A stretch of DNA of 64,000 bases from Campylobacter taeniopygiae (GTDB taxonomy: Bacteria > Campylobacterota > Campylobacteria > Campylobacterales > Campylobacteraceae). The stretch spans positions 62,001 to 126,000 of the forward strand of contig NZ_NXLY01000002.1 of NCBI RefSeq assembly GCF_005406225.1, given 5' to 3'. The position numbers and the translations under genes were made by a program. Under the pieces are notes generated by a model that saw nothing but the letters and a program-made list of their open reading frames with translations, ran no database searches and was not told the DNA's origin. Below, piece after piece: positions 9,277-18,372 of this stretch; positions within the stretch are counted from its first letter, which is position 1; every line of letters begins with the position of its first letter.

Positions 9277-9522
9277 ATGGCTCTTTTAATAACAAAAGAT
9301 TGCGTATGTTGCGACGCTTGCAGAGAAGAATGTCCTGATGAGGCTATTTATGAACATAGTCCAATTTATGTTATTGACGCTGATCTTTGCTCTGAATGTG
9401 TGAATGATTTTTCAGAGCCTGCTTGCATAGTGGCCTGTCCTTATGAATGTATTATTCCAGATCCTGATAACATAGAAAGTATAGAAGAGTTAAAATTAAA
9501 AAATCGCAATAGAGATCTATAA
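9277..9522 (+). CDS. fdxB: 2[4Fe-4S] ferredoxin (YfhL-type)
   Basis: 81-residue ferredoxin carrying two 4Fe-4S cluster motifs: CVCCDACREECP near the start and CSECVNDFSEPACIVACP in the second half, the latter with the extended spacing of YfhL/Alvin-type ferredoxins. It transfers single electrons in the cytoplasm; partners are not evident. The stop overlaps the start of ppx (TAATGG), so the two genes are coupled. The symbol follows the C. jejuni homologue from memory. Confidence 0.88.
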   Translation: MALLITKDCVCCDACREECPDEAIYEHSPIYVIDADLCSECVNDFSEPACIVACPYECIIPDPDNIESIEELKLKNRNRDL

Positions 9523-10985
9523 TGGCCAAAAAAACCGCTGTTGTTGATTTAGGATCAAATTCTATTAGAATGGTGATTTTTGAAAAAACTTCAAGATATG
9601 GTTTTTATACAACTTGTGAATACAAACGTAAAGTAAGATTAGGTGAAAATTCTTACAATAATGGTAAAATTCTTCAAGAAGAAGCTATGCAAAAAGCTGA
9701 AAATGCTTTAAGATTTTTCAAGCAATGCTCTTTAAAACACAAATGTAAAAAAATTTTCATCATAGGAACTTCAGCTTTAAGAGATGCCCCCAACTCTAAA
9801 GAATTTATAAAAAGAATCAAAACCAAGCTTAATTTAAATATACGATGTATTGATGGGAAAGAAGAAAGTTATCTAGGTGGTTTAGCCGCTTTAAATCTTT
9901 TAAGCCCTTTTAAAGATGCCACTACTCTTGATATAGGTGGAGGATCAAGTGAGCTTTGTTTGATTAAAAACAATAAAATAGTTTCTTGTATTTCTTTAGA
10001 TATAGGAACAGTTAGATTGAAAGAATTGTTTTTTGACAAAGGAAAAACCAAATCTTTAGATCAGTTTATCGATCCTATTTTAAAACAAATTCCTAAAGAA
10101 TTTTGTAATCACAATCTTATAGCCATAGGTGGAAGCTTAAGAGCTATTTCAAATTCTATTATGCAAAAAAATTCTTATCCTTTGAAAAATTTACACGATT
10201 TTCGTTATGATTTAGAAGAAGAAAGAGAGCATATTGAAAAAATTCTTGAAGCTAAAGTTGATTCTTTGGCAAATTTTGGCATCAAAAAAGACCGTTTTGA
10301 TACTATTAAAAAAGGAATTTTTATATTTTTAAAAATTGCCCAAAAACTCAATACAAAATATATTATAACAAGTGGAGTGGGAATTAGAGAAGGAATATAT
10401 TTAAAAGATTTATTACGCCCAAACAATCGTTTTCCTGTAAATTTCAATCCTAGTTTAAAATCCTTGCAAGATAGATTTCTACAAGAAGATAAAAATAATC
10501 ATACAGCCAAATTTGCAATGCAATTATTCAATGCTTTAAAAAACATTCACAAAATTCATGATCATTATAAACAAAGCTTGTTAGCTGCAGCCAAACTATG
10601 TCATATAGGAGAGTATTTGAATTTTTATTTTTCAAATGAACACTCTGCGCATTTTGTTTTAGGTGGATTAAATTATGGTTTTTCACACAAAGAAAAAGTT
10701 TTAATCGCAAATATTATTAAGCTAAATGGAAAAAAAATCAACCCATATAATCTAGAGCCTCATAAACAACTTTTGCCTAATTTTCATATTCTTTCTTGGT
10801 TAAATTTCATACTCAATTTAGCAAAAACTCTAAACAATACCAATGAAAGCAAAATCAATTTTACCGTTTTAGATAATACGCTTTATATTTTTAATGAATT
10901 TAAAGAACTAAATTTACCAAAAGAAGAATTGAAAAAAATTGCAAAACCTACATCAATAGCTTTAAGCTTTAATCAAAAGCCTTAG
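9522..10985 (+). CDS. ppx: Exopolyphosphatase/guanosine pentaphosphate phosphohydrolase (Ppx/GppA family)
   Basis: 487-residue Ppx/GppA enzyme of the ASKHA fold, which hydrolyses polyphosphate from its end and/or converts pppGpp to ppGpp. Diagnostic segments are AVVDLGSNSIRMVIFE (phosphate loop 1), the acidic GKEESYLGG, LDIGGGSSELCLI (phosphate loop 2) and IAIGGSLRAI. The C-terminal part (about 310-487) is the helical HD-like domain. Which activity dominates cannot be told from sequence. Its start overlaps the ferredoxin stop. Convergent with the fliO-like gene, 2 bases apart. Confidence 0.92.
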   Translation: MAKKTAVVDLGSNSIRMVIFEKTSRYGFYTTCEYKRKVRLGENSYNNGKILQEEAMQKAENALRFFKQCSLKHKCKKIFIIGTSALRDAPNSKEFIKRIKTKLNLNIRCIDGKEESYLGGLAALNLLSPFKDATTLDIGGGSSELCLIKNNKIVSCISLDIGTVRLKELFFDKGKTKSLDQFIDPILKQIPKEFCNHNLIAIGGSLRAISNSIMQKNSYPLKNLHDFRYDLEEEREHIEKILEAKVDSLANFGIKKDRFDTIKKGIFIFLKIAQKLNTKYIITSGVGIREGIYLKDLLRPNNRFPVNFNPSLKSLQDRFLQEDKNNHTAKFAMQLFNALKNIHKIHDHYKQSLLAAAKLCHIGEYLNFYFSNEHSAHFVLGGLNYGFSHKEKVLIANIIKLNGKKINPYNLEPHKQLLPNFHILSWLNFILNLAKTLNNTNESKINFTVLDNTLYIFNEFKELNLPKEELKKIAKPTSIALSFNQKP

Positions 10986-10987
10986 AG

Positions 10988-11773
10988 CTATTTTTTCTGA
11001 CGTTGTTCTATAAGATTTTGTATGCGTTTTTTATTTTCCTCAAAAAAAGAATCAAAATTCTTTTCTTTTTTTTCTAAATCAATTTGCCCCTGCTCTGCTT
11101 CTGCACTCTCTAAAACAATATTAGAATTACCTATTATCATAGTATATCTTTTATGGGCATATTCAAAAACGACTAATTGATTGTTTTTATCTAAAAATCT
11201 TTGAAAAATCATACGAAAATCTCTTGAAATACCGCTTTTTTTTGAAATCAAAGAATTTTTAAACCACCAAAGTATTATAAGTAAAATTATTAAAATCACC
11301 ATAACTAAAATATAGTTTGTATAATCATATTTAACCAAATTTGCATCCTTAAATTCAAATGAAGTTTCTTTTTCTTGATTTGATTTCAAAATAGAATCTT
11401 GACTCAAATTTTCTTGTTTATTTTGCTGTGTAACTCGAATTCTTACTCCGAATTTATCATTAATAGAACTCACATTAAGTGAAATATTTTGTTTGTTTTT
11501 TAACATGATATAAGTATCATTATTTTTCGAGCTAATACTAACTCTATCAACGAGTTTAGAATTTAAATTTTTTAACTCGTCTTTAGAATACGTTAATTTG
11601 CTAAAAGTTAAAAGAATAAAATTCTTATCTTTTGTTTGAGAAATTTTCCCATTATAAGCATTATCAAAAGAAAGCATCAAATCTACCCGATCATTTCTAT
11701 CATAAATATTATAATCGACTAATTTAACCGCAAACAAAGGCAAAGTCAAAAAACATAATAAAAAAAATTTCAT
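10988..11773 (-). CDS. fliO: FliO-like flagellar export protein with AMIN-like periplasmic domain
   Basis: 261-residue membrane protein: signal peptide (1-15), a beta-rich periplasmic domain (about 17-115) that resembles AMIN domains, a single membrane helix (about 153-171), and a cytoplasmic FliO-type domain (NNQLVVFEYAHKRYTMIIG) with a charged coil at the end. FliO assists assembly of the flagellar export gate. It lies directly after fliN (start ATG follows the fliN stop by one base), the same pairing I recall for Helicobacter HP0583-HP0584, where HP0583 was shown to be FliO. Low sequence conservation makes this a moderate call. Confidence 0.7.
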   Translation of the reverse strand: MKFFLLCFLTLPLFAVKLVDYNIYDRNDRVDLMLSFDNAYNGKISQTKDKNFILLTFSKLTYSKDELKNLNSKLVDRVSISSKNNDTYIMLKNKQNISLNVSSINDKFGVRIRVTQQNKQENLSQDSILKSNQEKETSFEFKDANLVKYDYTNYILVMVILIILLIILWWFKNSLISKKSGISRDFRMIFQRFLDKNNQLVVFEYAHKRYTMIIGNSNIVLESAEAEQGQIDLEKKEKNFDSFFEENKKRIQNLIEQRQKK

Positions 11774-12079
11774 TTATATTTCTTTTTTAAAATATTGAAG
11801 CACAGTTTTAGAATCTAAAATTTCATTAATCCTTATCGCTAAATTTTTCTCATAAACCATAACTTCACCCTTGCCAAAAATACGTTTATTGATATAAAGT
11901 TCCACGCTTTCACCAGCAGGTTTTTCAAGATCAATCACTGAACCTACTTCCAATCTTAAAAGATCTGCCACACTCATATTTGTTGTACCAAGCTCACTGA
12001 CAAAATCTACACTGATATCTAAAATATCTTCATAAGATTGTAAAAGTCCGTGAGTTTCAAATTCTATTTCATTGCTCAT
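11774..12079 (-). CDS. fliN: FliN, flagellar motor switch protein
   Basis: FliN forms the outer part of the flagellar C-ring and binds CheY-P. The SpoA domain is clear in the C-terminal two-thirds (LDISVDFVSELGTTNMSVADLL, then INKRIFGKGEVMVYEKNLAIRI). I chose the ATG at 12079, whose A is the last base of the upstream stop (TAATG), giving 101 residues; a TTG three codons earlier has its AGGA site too close. Middle gene of the cheX-like/fliN/fliO-like operon. Confidence 0.93.
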   Translation of the reverse strand: MSNEIEFETHGLLQSYEDILDISVDFVSELGTTNMSVADLLRLEVGSVIDLEKPAGESVELYINKRIFGKGEVMVYEKNLAIRINEILDSKTVLQYFKKEI

Positions 12080-12504
12080 TATTGACAATATCCTATTCTA
12101 AAACAATAATCTTTAAAACCATAAGTTAATGACTGGTCTAAAATAATATTTGGATTATGTATTCTTCCTAAATATTCTGGTATGCCGAGTTTATACTCAT
12201 CATCACCACCTTTAGCATCATTGAGTAATTTTTTCGCATATCCTACAATCTGATTAGCACATTCTTTAACAAGATCACACCTATCATCTTCTTGAAAATC
12301 TTCCTCTCCAATGAAAATGGTTGAAACTAAATGTAAAAATTCGGTCGAAAAAAATAAATAAAAATTATATTCTCTACCGCTTTTTTCTACCACAGAAATA
12401 CTAGAGCCATAAAATTCACCTTTTAATTCTTCAATGGGTTCCATATGAACCTGTAAAATGTGCTCAAAAAAATGTATTATGGAATATTCAAGAGTTTTTA
12501 ACAT
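12079..12504 (-). CDS. CheX/CheC-like chemotaxis phosphatase-fold protein
   Basis: 141-residue protein resembling CheX/CheC-type CheY-P phosphatases. The helix ECANQIVGYAKKLL holds the ExxN signature of the family (Glu81, Asn84). Only one such helix is seen, as in CheX. It is the first gene of the operon and ends in a stop/start overlap with fliN, which fits a job at the motor switch, such as dephosphorylating CheY-P or as a switch component. The homologue in C. jejuni, as I recall, is an uncharacterised gene. Family call moderate. Confidence 0.7.
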   Translation of the reverse strand: MLKTLEYSIIHFFEHILQVHMEPIEELKGEFYGSSISVVEKSGREYNFYLFFSTEFLHLVSTIFIGEEDFQEDDRCDLVKECANQIVGYAKKLLNDAKGGDDEYKLGIPEYLGRIHNPNIILDQSLTYGFKDYCFRIGYCQ

Positions 12505-12704
12505 AATCTATTAACCGCCTTTAATTAAAACCCTATAATTATTATAAAATATAATAAAATAAATTTGCTTATAAACTATTTATATCGAATAAATAATGCG
12601 AAAATTATAAATACCAAAATACCTTTTAATATTAAACATAAGATAATACTTAGCTTAATAAGATAAAATATTTAACTTAAAAATAACAATTACTAGGAAA
12701 AATT

Positions 12705-13490
12705 ATGGATTTTTCAGATCTACCTTATTTATTAATAGGCATATTTTCAGGTATAACTTCAGGTCTTTTTGGTATAGGTGGAGGTATGGTTATCGTTCCT
12801 GCGATGCTCGTTTTAAATGAGAGTTCCCATCATGCGATTGGAATTTCAATCTTGCAAATGATTTTTGCTGCAATTTTTGGATCTTATATTAATTACAGAA
12901 AGAAAAATTTAAATATTAAAGATGGTATCGTTATAGGACTTGGCGGACTTTTAGGCGCAAGCTTTAGCGGATTGCTTTTAAAATTTTTAAATGATATTAG
13001 CCTAACAACAATCTTTTTATGCGTCAGCTGTGTTTTTTTTATAAAATATGCTTTTGGCTTTAAAGAAAATGCCGTTAAAAGTGAAAGAAGTGCTTTGCAA
13101 AAAAATATTATTTTATTTATAGCTGGCTCTTTTACTGGAATTTTTGCGATTTCTTTGGGTATAGGCGGAGGACTTTTGATCGCTCCAATTCTGGCTTATT
13201 TTTTAGGATATGATAGCAAAAAAGTAGTTTCTTTATCTTTATTTTTTGTTATTTTTGCTTCTATTTCTGGGATTTTATCTTTATCAACTTCAGGAGTTAT
13301 TGATCATGTAGTAATTCATAAAGGTATTATTGTAGGCATTGCCTCTATGATAGGAGTTTTCATTGGTATAAAAATCATTGAAAAAATGCAAATTTCTTCT
13401 CATAGAAAAATTTTACTTTGCATTTATGCCTTATCCATACTTGGGACAACTCATTCTTTACTTAAAAAACTTGCAATCATAAGCTTTTAG
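12705..13490 (+). CDS. TauE/SafE-family membrane transporter
   Basis: 261-residue polytopic membrane protein with about eight hydrophobic helices in two homologous halves. Each half opens with the family's glycine-rich segment: SGLFGIGGGMVIVPAML near residue 20 and ISLGIGGGLLIAPIL near residue 150. TauE/SafE proteins move sulfite, organosulfonates or related small anions across the inner membrane; the substrate here is unknown. Monocistronic, preceded by a 200-bp AT-rich gap shared with the divergent flagellar operon, and followed 49 bases later by uvrA. Confidence 0.88.
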   Translation: MDFSDLPYLLIGIFSGITSGLFGIGGGMVIVPAMLVLNESSHHAIGISILQMIFAAIFGSYINYRKKNLNIKDGIVIGLGGLLGASFSGLLLKFLNDISLTTIFLCVSCVFFIKYAFGFKENAVKSERSALQKNIILFIAGSFTGIFAISLGIGGGLLIAPILAYFLGYDSKKVVSLSLFFVIFASISGILSLSTSGVIDHVVIHKGIIVGIASMIGVFIGIKIIEKMQISSHRKILLCIYALSILGTTHSLLKKLAIISF

Positions 13491-13542
13491 TAAAATTGTG
13501 TTAAAATTTTAATTTATTTAATATAAATTTTTAGGAAAAATG

Positions 13543-16365
13543 ATGAATGATAAAATTAAAATTATCGGTGCTAAAGAGAATAATTTAAAAAATATTGATC
13601 TTGAAATTCCAAAAAATAAACTTATAGTTTTTACAGGGCTTAGCGGTAGTGGAAAATCAACACTTGCTTTTGGGACACTCTATGCTGAAGGACAACGCCG
13701 CTACATAGAAAGTTTAAGTGCTTATGCAAGGCAATTTTTAGATAAAGTAGGCAAACCCGATGTAGATAAAATAGAAGGCTTAACTCCAGCCATTGCCATC
13801 GATCAAAAAACTACATCTAAAAATCCTCGTTCTACTGTCGGGACTATCACTGAAATTTATGATTATCTAAGGCTTTTATACGCAAGGATAGGCATTCAGC
13901 ATTGCCATCAATGCGGTCAAGAAATTTCATCCATGAGTGCTAATGATATAGTCAATGAAATTTTAAAATTTCCTAAAGGAGCAAAGATTATTATTTATGC
14001 ACCTTTAATAAGAGAAAAAAAGGGCACTTATACTGATTTGCTTGAAAATTTACGCAATAAAGGCTACGTTAGAGCACAAATTGATGGAGTTTTAGTTAGA
14101 CTTGATGAAGAAATAGAACTCGCAAAAACAAAAAAACACACGATAAAATTAGTCATTGATCGCCTTGAAATTAGTGAAGATTTACTTTCAAGACTTGCAA
14201 GCGATATTGAAAAAGGTTTGGAAGAAAGTTTTAGAGAGATTGAAATCGAAGTTTTAAATCACGAAGAAGTAGGCATCAATAAACACTATCACTATAGTGA
14301 GCATTCAGCTTGTTTTAATTGTAAAATTTCTTTTGTTCCTCTAGAGCCTTTAAGCTTTTCATTTAATTCTCCAAAAGGTGCTTGTCAATCTTGCGATGGC
14401 CTAGGCATTCGTTATACCTTGGATATGAAAAAAATCATCGATGAAAGTTTAAGCATAGAAAATGGTGCTGTAAAAATCATGTATGGCTTTAACAAAAGTT
14501 ATTATTATAAATTTTTAATCGCTTTTTGCGAACAAAATGAAATTTCTATCAAAAAACCTTTTTTAGAGCTTAGTGAAGAAGAAAAACGTCTTGTATTATA
14601 CGGCAATGCAAAAATTATAGAGTTTTTTTGGAAAAGAAATCGCTTAAAAAGAACTTTTGAAGGCGTTGTTAAAATGGCTTATGAAATGCTAAAAGATGAA
14701 AAAGACTTGGGTGAATATATGAGTGAAAAAATCTGCAAAGATTGTCAAGGACACCGTTTAAAACCTGAAAGTTTAGCTGTGCGTGTTGCCAAAAAAGATT
14801 TGGGTGAAATTTTAGATATGAGCATAGAGGATAGCACGACTTTTTTTTCCAATGAAAAAAATTTCTCCTATTTAAGCAAACAGCAAAAGCTTATTGCTAA
14901 ACCTATTTTAAAAGAAATCAATGAAAGACTTTTCTTTTTATATGATGTAGGTCTTGGTTATCTTTCTTTGGGGCGCGATGCAAGAACTATTAGCGGAGGG
15001 GAGGCACAAAGAATTCGCATTGCTTCTCAAATTGGAAGTGGATTAAGCGGGGTTATGTATGTCTTGGATGAACCAAGCATTGGACTTCATGAAAGAGATA
15101 CAGCAAAACTCATTAAAACTTTAAGAAATTTGCAACAAAAAGGCAATACCTTAATCGTTGTAGAACATGATAAAATGACTATAGAAGAAGCAGATTTTAT
15201 AGTCGATATTGGTCCAAAGGCAGGAAAATTTGGAGGAGAAGTTGTATTTTGTGGAACTTATAAAGAGCTTTTAAAAAGTAAAAGTGAAACCGCGCTTTAT
15301 ATGAATGGCAAAAAACAAATTTCACAACTTCACAATAGAAAACAAGAAGAATGGCTAGAGCTTAAAAATGTTAATATTAACAATATCAAAAATCTAAACG
15401 TTAAATTTCCTTTGCAAAATTTAGTTGCCATTACCGGCGTTTCAGGATCAGGAAAAAGTTCTCTTATACTTCAAACCCTTTTACCTTTTGCTCAAGAAGA
15501 ATTAAATCGTGCCAAAAAAGTTAAAAAACTTGGTGGTGTAGAAATTGAAGGACTTGATAAATTAGATAAGGTTATTTATCTTGATCAAAGTCCTATAGGA
15601 AGAACTCCACGTTCCAATCCTGCTACCTATACTGGTGCTATGGATGAAATAAGAAATCTTTTTGCAGCTACTAAAGAAGCAAAAATGCGAGGCTATAAAG
15701 CGGGGCGTTTCTCTTTTAATGTCAAAGGGGGACGTTGTGAAAAATGTAGCGGCGATGGAGAAATTAAAATAGAAATGCATTTCTTACCTGATGTTATGGT
15801 GGTTTGCGATACTTGCCATGGCAAACGTTACAATGACGCTACTTTAGAAATCAAATATAAAGGCAAAAATATAAGCGAAATATTAAATATGAGTGTTTTA
15901 GAGGCAAATGAATTTTTTGCTTCAGTACCAAAGATTCGCCAAAAATTAGAAACTTTAGTTAAAGTGGGACTTGATTATCTTACTTTAGGACAAAATGCTA
16001 CAACTTTAAGCGGTGGAGAAGCTCAAAGAATCAAACTAGCCAAAGAATTAAGTAGAAGTGATACCGGAAAAACACTTTATATCCTTGATGAACCTACTAC
16101 TGGACTTCATTTTGAAGATGTTAATAAACTTATTTCTGTATTACAGCATTTAGTCGATCTTAAAAATTCTGTTTTTGTCATAGAACATAATTTAGATGTC
16201 ATTAAAAATGCTGATTATATCATCGATATGGGTCCAGAAGGAGGGATAAAAGGCGGAAAAGTAATCAGCACAGGAAGTGTAGAAAAAGTAGCTAAAGATC
16301 ATAAAAAAACAGGGTCTTATACCGGATATTATCTAGATTTAGAACTTAAAAATATAAAAAATTAA
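13543..16365 (+). CDS. uvrA: UvrA, excinuclease ABC subunit A
   Basis: About 940-residue ABC ATPase that finds bulky DNA lesions with UvrB in nucleotide excision repair. It has two Walker A loops (GLSGSGKST near residue 33, GVSGSGKSS near 631), two ABC signatures (ISGGEAQRIRIA, LSGGEAQRIKLA) and two zinc modules (CFNCK...CQSCDG and CEKCSGDGEI...CDTCHGKRYN). Two adjacent ATG codons occur at 13540 and 13543; the second sits 7 bases from AGGA and is preferred. Full length for the family. Confidence 0.97.
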   Translation: MNDKIKIIGAKENNLKNIDLEIPKNKLIVFTGLSGSGKSTLAFGTLYAEGQRRYIESLSAYARQFLDKVGKPDVDKIEGLTPAIAIDQKTTSKNPRSTVGTITEIYDYLRLLYARIGIQHCHQCGQEISSMSANDIVNEILKFPKGAKIIIYAPLIREKKGTYTDLLENLRNKGYVRAQIDGVLVRLDEEIELAKTKKHTIKLVIDRLEISEDLLSRLASDIEKGLEESFREIEIEVLNHEEVGINKHYHYSEHSACFNCKISFVPLEPLSFSFNSPKGACQSCDGLGIRYTLDMKKIIDESLSIENGAVKIMYGFNKSYYYKFLIAFCEQNEISIKKPFLELSEEEKRLVLYGNAKIIEFFWKRNRLKRTFEGVVKMAYEMLKDEKDLGEYMSEKICKDCQGHRLKPESLAVRVAKKDLGEILDMSIEDSTTFFSNEKNFSYLSKQQKLIAKPILKEINERLFFLYDVGLGYLSLGRDARTISGGEAQRIRIASQIGSGLSGVMYVLDEPSIGLHERDTAKLIKTLRNLQQKGNTLIVVEHDKMTIEEADFIVDIGPKAGKFGGEVVFCGTYKELLKSKSETALYMNGKKQISQLHNRKQEEWLELKNVNINNIKNLNVKFPLQNLVAITGVSGSGKSSLILQTLLPFAQEELNRAKKVKKLGGVEIEGLDKLDKVIYLDQSPIGRTPRSNPATYTGAMDEIRNLFAATKEAKMRGYKAGRFSFNVKGGRCEKCSGDGEIKIEMHFLPDVMVVCDTCHGKRYNDATLEIKYKGKNISEILNMSVLEANEFFASVPKIRQKLETLVKVGLDYLTLGQNATTLSGGEAQRIKLAKELSRSDTGKTLYILDEPTTGLHFEDVNKLISVLQHLVDLKNSVFVIEHNLDVIKNADYIIDMGPEGGIKGGKVISTGSVEKVAKDHKKTGSYTGYYLDLELKNIKN

Positions 16366-16438
16366 AAATGACACAAGTGCAAAAAAATAGTATTTTTTAA
16401 ATTACTGATTATCTTGCCATTAAAAATTTAACAACAAA

Positions 16439-16471
16439 TTAAAACCTATAAAGGATTTTTATAGGTTTTAA
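16439..16471 (-). terminator. Hairpin overlapping the end of dsbI
   Basis: Perfect 14-bp arms (16439-16452 and 16458-16471) with a 5-base loop. The stem contains the last codons and stop of dsbI. It lies between convergent uvrA and dsbI and may act in both directions: TTAATAAT follows on the plus side and TTGTTG on the minus side, so the T tract is weak. Confidence 0.6.
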
Positions 16472-18041
16472 TAATATCTTTATGATTATTTGTACGATCT
16501 AAAATATAAATGATATCATTTTTTATGGCCATAGATTTTGGATTTTCAAGCCCATTTATTGTATATGCATCTATAATTTTAGCATTCTTATAATCAATCA
16601 CAAGCATAGTGCTATAACGCAAACTTAAAGCTAACATTTTATCTCCAACTATATCGGTTGCAACAATATAATAATCATTAATATTTCTATCTTTTTTAAG
16701 CTTTAAATTTTTATCTACACTTAAAACAGATTCTCCGCTTAAAAGATAATCTTTTGTACTTGCATAAGATAATATAAGTTTAGGACTAAATTGATTTGGA
16801 ACCGTAATAAGATATAAAAAATTACCATCACTGGTATAAGAATGAACATAATTTTGCTTAGATCTTATGGTTAAAATATATTTTCTTGAAGGCTCATACC
16901 ACCCTTCCTTATGAGAAAAAAATGCTGGCATAATAGATCCACTAGTTTGTTTAAATGCTTGCCATTCAAGCATAGGATCAATTTTCACTTCTTTAGAAAC
17001 TTTTTGAGTTCCACTAAAAGTTTTATTAAAAGCCCCTATAATCAATTTATCGCCAACAAAAGTAGCGCCAACTATATACTTCATATCATTACCATTGGTT
17101 TTATCAAATAAAACAAAGCCATTTGATCTGTTAAAATCTTTAGTATAAACCACAGCCATTTCATTGGTTATTAAAGCAAACTCGTCACTATTTTTATTAT
17201 AAGCTATAGCATTAATTGATTTAAATTGATTTAATTCTGGAATAGTAATTTCATAACTGCGATTAAGAGATATAATGCTCTTATTGATTTCAAAGGCACC
17301 TTTAGAGCTATCTCTTTCAAAAGTTAAATTTTTTGGTTCATTTAAATCTTTGATAAATACACTTTCTGGAACATTTTTACCTAAAAGATTAAATTTAGCT
17401 AATCTGCTCCAAACTTCAGTTGTCCAAGTTTTTGTCATAATCGACATATCAAAAGTCAAACGATCAGGATTAGATTTTCCAGTAAATGGAGGAATTCCAT
17501 TAACAATTAAGGCTTGAAAAGCATTTGAGCAAACCACTATAAAAGAAAGCGTAAATACAATTTTTGAATATAGACTTAAAGGCTTTGGTTCCATTTTTTC
17601 ACTCGCTAAATCTCGCATCATGGAACTTTTTTTACGTATAAAAAGAAGAGCTAAACTCATTACTACTACAACACACCAATAAACTACAACAGCCCAAGTA
17701 TAAGTATGAGCTCCTACAAGCTTATCTCCAAGTCCTATACCTATATCTCTTTGCCACCAACTAGCAGTATGGCGAATTCCCATATAAATTCCATAAGATG
17801 CAAATAAAAAAACACAAACAATATATTTTACCTGTGGTCCATAACGTAAAATAAACATTCCTAAAACACCTATAATCACCATTCCTATGCGTTCAAACCA
17901 GCAAAGAGTGCAAGGTGATTCATTGTGAAAATATCCTAAATATATGTTAGCAAATCCAACCGGCACAGCAAGTATAAGCAATACCGCAGTTGTCATAAAC
18001 AGATAAAAATACTGATCATTTTTATTTAAATAAGCATTCAT
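16446..18041 (-). CDS. dsbI: DsbI, DsbB-like disulfide oxidoreductase with periplasmic beta-propeller domain
   Basis: 531-residue inner-membrane protein. Residues about 10-150 form a DsbB-like four-helix unit with the redox motif Cys44-Thr-Leu-Cys47. A fifth helix near 160-185 leads to a large periplasmic domain (about 200-531) made of repeated beta strands, as in a propeller. The second periplasmic Cys pair of classical DsbB is absent. DsbI oxidises periplasmic thiol proteins and passes electrons to quinones. The ATG at 18041 is preferred because AAGGAG lies 7 bases upstream; a TTG at 18059 is rejected. It follows dba by 11 bases. Confidence 0.93.
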   Translation of the reverse strand: MNAYLNKNDQYFYLFMTTAVLLILAVPVGFANIYLGYFHNESPCTLCWFERIGMVIIGVLGMFILRYGPQVKYIVCVFLFASYGIYMGIRHTASWWQRDIGIGLGDKLVGAHTYTWAVVVYWCVVVVMSLALLFIRKKSSMMRDLASEKMEPKPLSLYSKIVFTLSFIVVCSNAFQALIVNGIPPFTGKSNPDRLTFDMSIMTKTWTTEVWSRLAKFNLLGKNVPESVFIKDLNEPKNLTFERDSSKGAFEINKSIISLNRSYEITIPELNQFKSINAIAYNKNSDEFALITNEMAVVYTKDFNRSNGFVLFDKTNGNDMKYIVGATFVGDKLIIGAFNKTFSGTQKVSKEVKIDPMLEWQAFKQTSGSIMPAFFSHKEGWYEPSRKYILTIRSKQNYVHSYTSDGNFLYLITVPNQFSPKLILSYASTKDYLLSGESVLSVDKNLKLKKDRNINDYYIVATDIVGDKMLALSLRYSTMLVIDYKNAKIIDAYTINGLENPKSMAIKNDIIYILDRTNNHKDIIKTYKNPL

Positions 18042-18052
18042 TGTTTCACTCC

Positions 18053-18220
18053 TTACCAATTACCGCTTGGAATAACAGAATCAAAACTAGCTATTAAATA
18101 CATAAAATAATTTAAACACGCGCCTATAAGAAAAATTCCAAAAATCAATCTTTCTCTTTCCGGCTTTATCAATATAAGCAATATAGAAATTGCTAATAAA
18201 ACAAGTATAGTAAATTCCAT
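18053..18220 (-). CDS. dba: Dba, small membrane protein required with DsbI
   Basis: 55-residue ORF ending 11 bases before dsbI, with a strong ribosome site (AAGGAG, 8 bases from the ATG). It has two hydrophobic segments (about residues 3-18 and 26-46) separated by a charged KPERER stretch, and a polar C-terminus PSGNW. This matches Dba, the short protein encoded just before dsbI in C. jejuni and Helicobacter and needed for DsbI production or stability. In C. jejuni the dba-dsbI transcript is known to respond to iron and Fur. Confidence 0.87.
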   Translation of the reverse strand: MEFTILVLLAISILLILIKPERERLIFGIFLIGACLNYFMYLIASFDSVIPSGNW

Positions 18221-18342
18221 AAACTGACTCCTTGATTTTGAAGATTATAAATTATATAAAAATAAAAATTAAATAAAAATTATAATTTTTTAATATAAAA
18301 TTAATATTTTATAAAAATATAGACATTTTAAACAATTTAAAA

Positions 18343-18348
18343 TATAAT
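18343..18348 (+). promoter_or_regulatory. Putative -10 element for the YqaA-family gene
   Basis: TATAAT in the 152-bp AT-rich gap shared with divergent dba, 25 bases before the ATG at 18373. Inference from sequence only; the gap has many similar AT-rich hexamers. Confidence 0.35.
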
Positions 18349-18372
18349 ATTTATTTTATTTGGCGGATTAAA

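Noticed and set aside
12505..12704. Possible sigma54 or sigma28 promoter for the flagellar switch operon
   Set aside because: No convincing GG-N10-GC or CGATWT-type element could be read in this AT-rich 200-bp gap; left unassigned.
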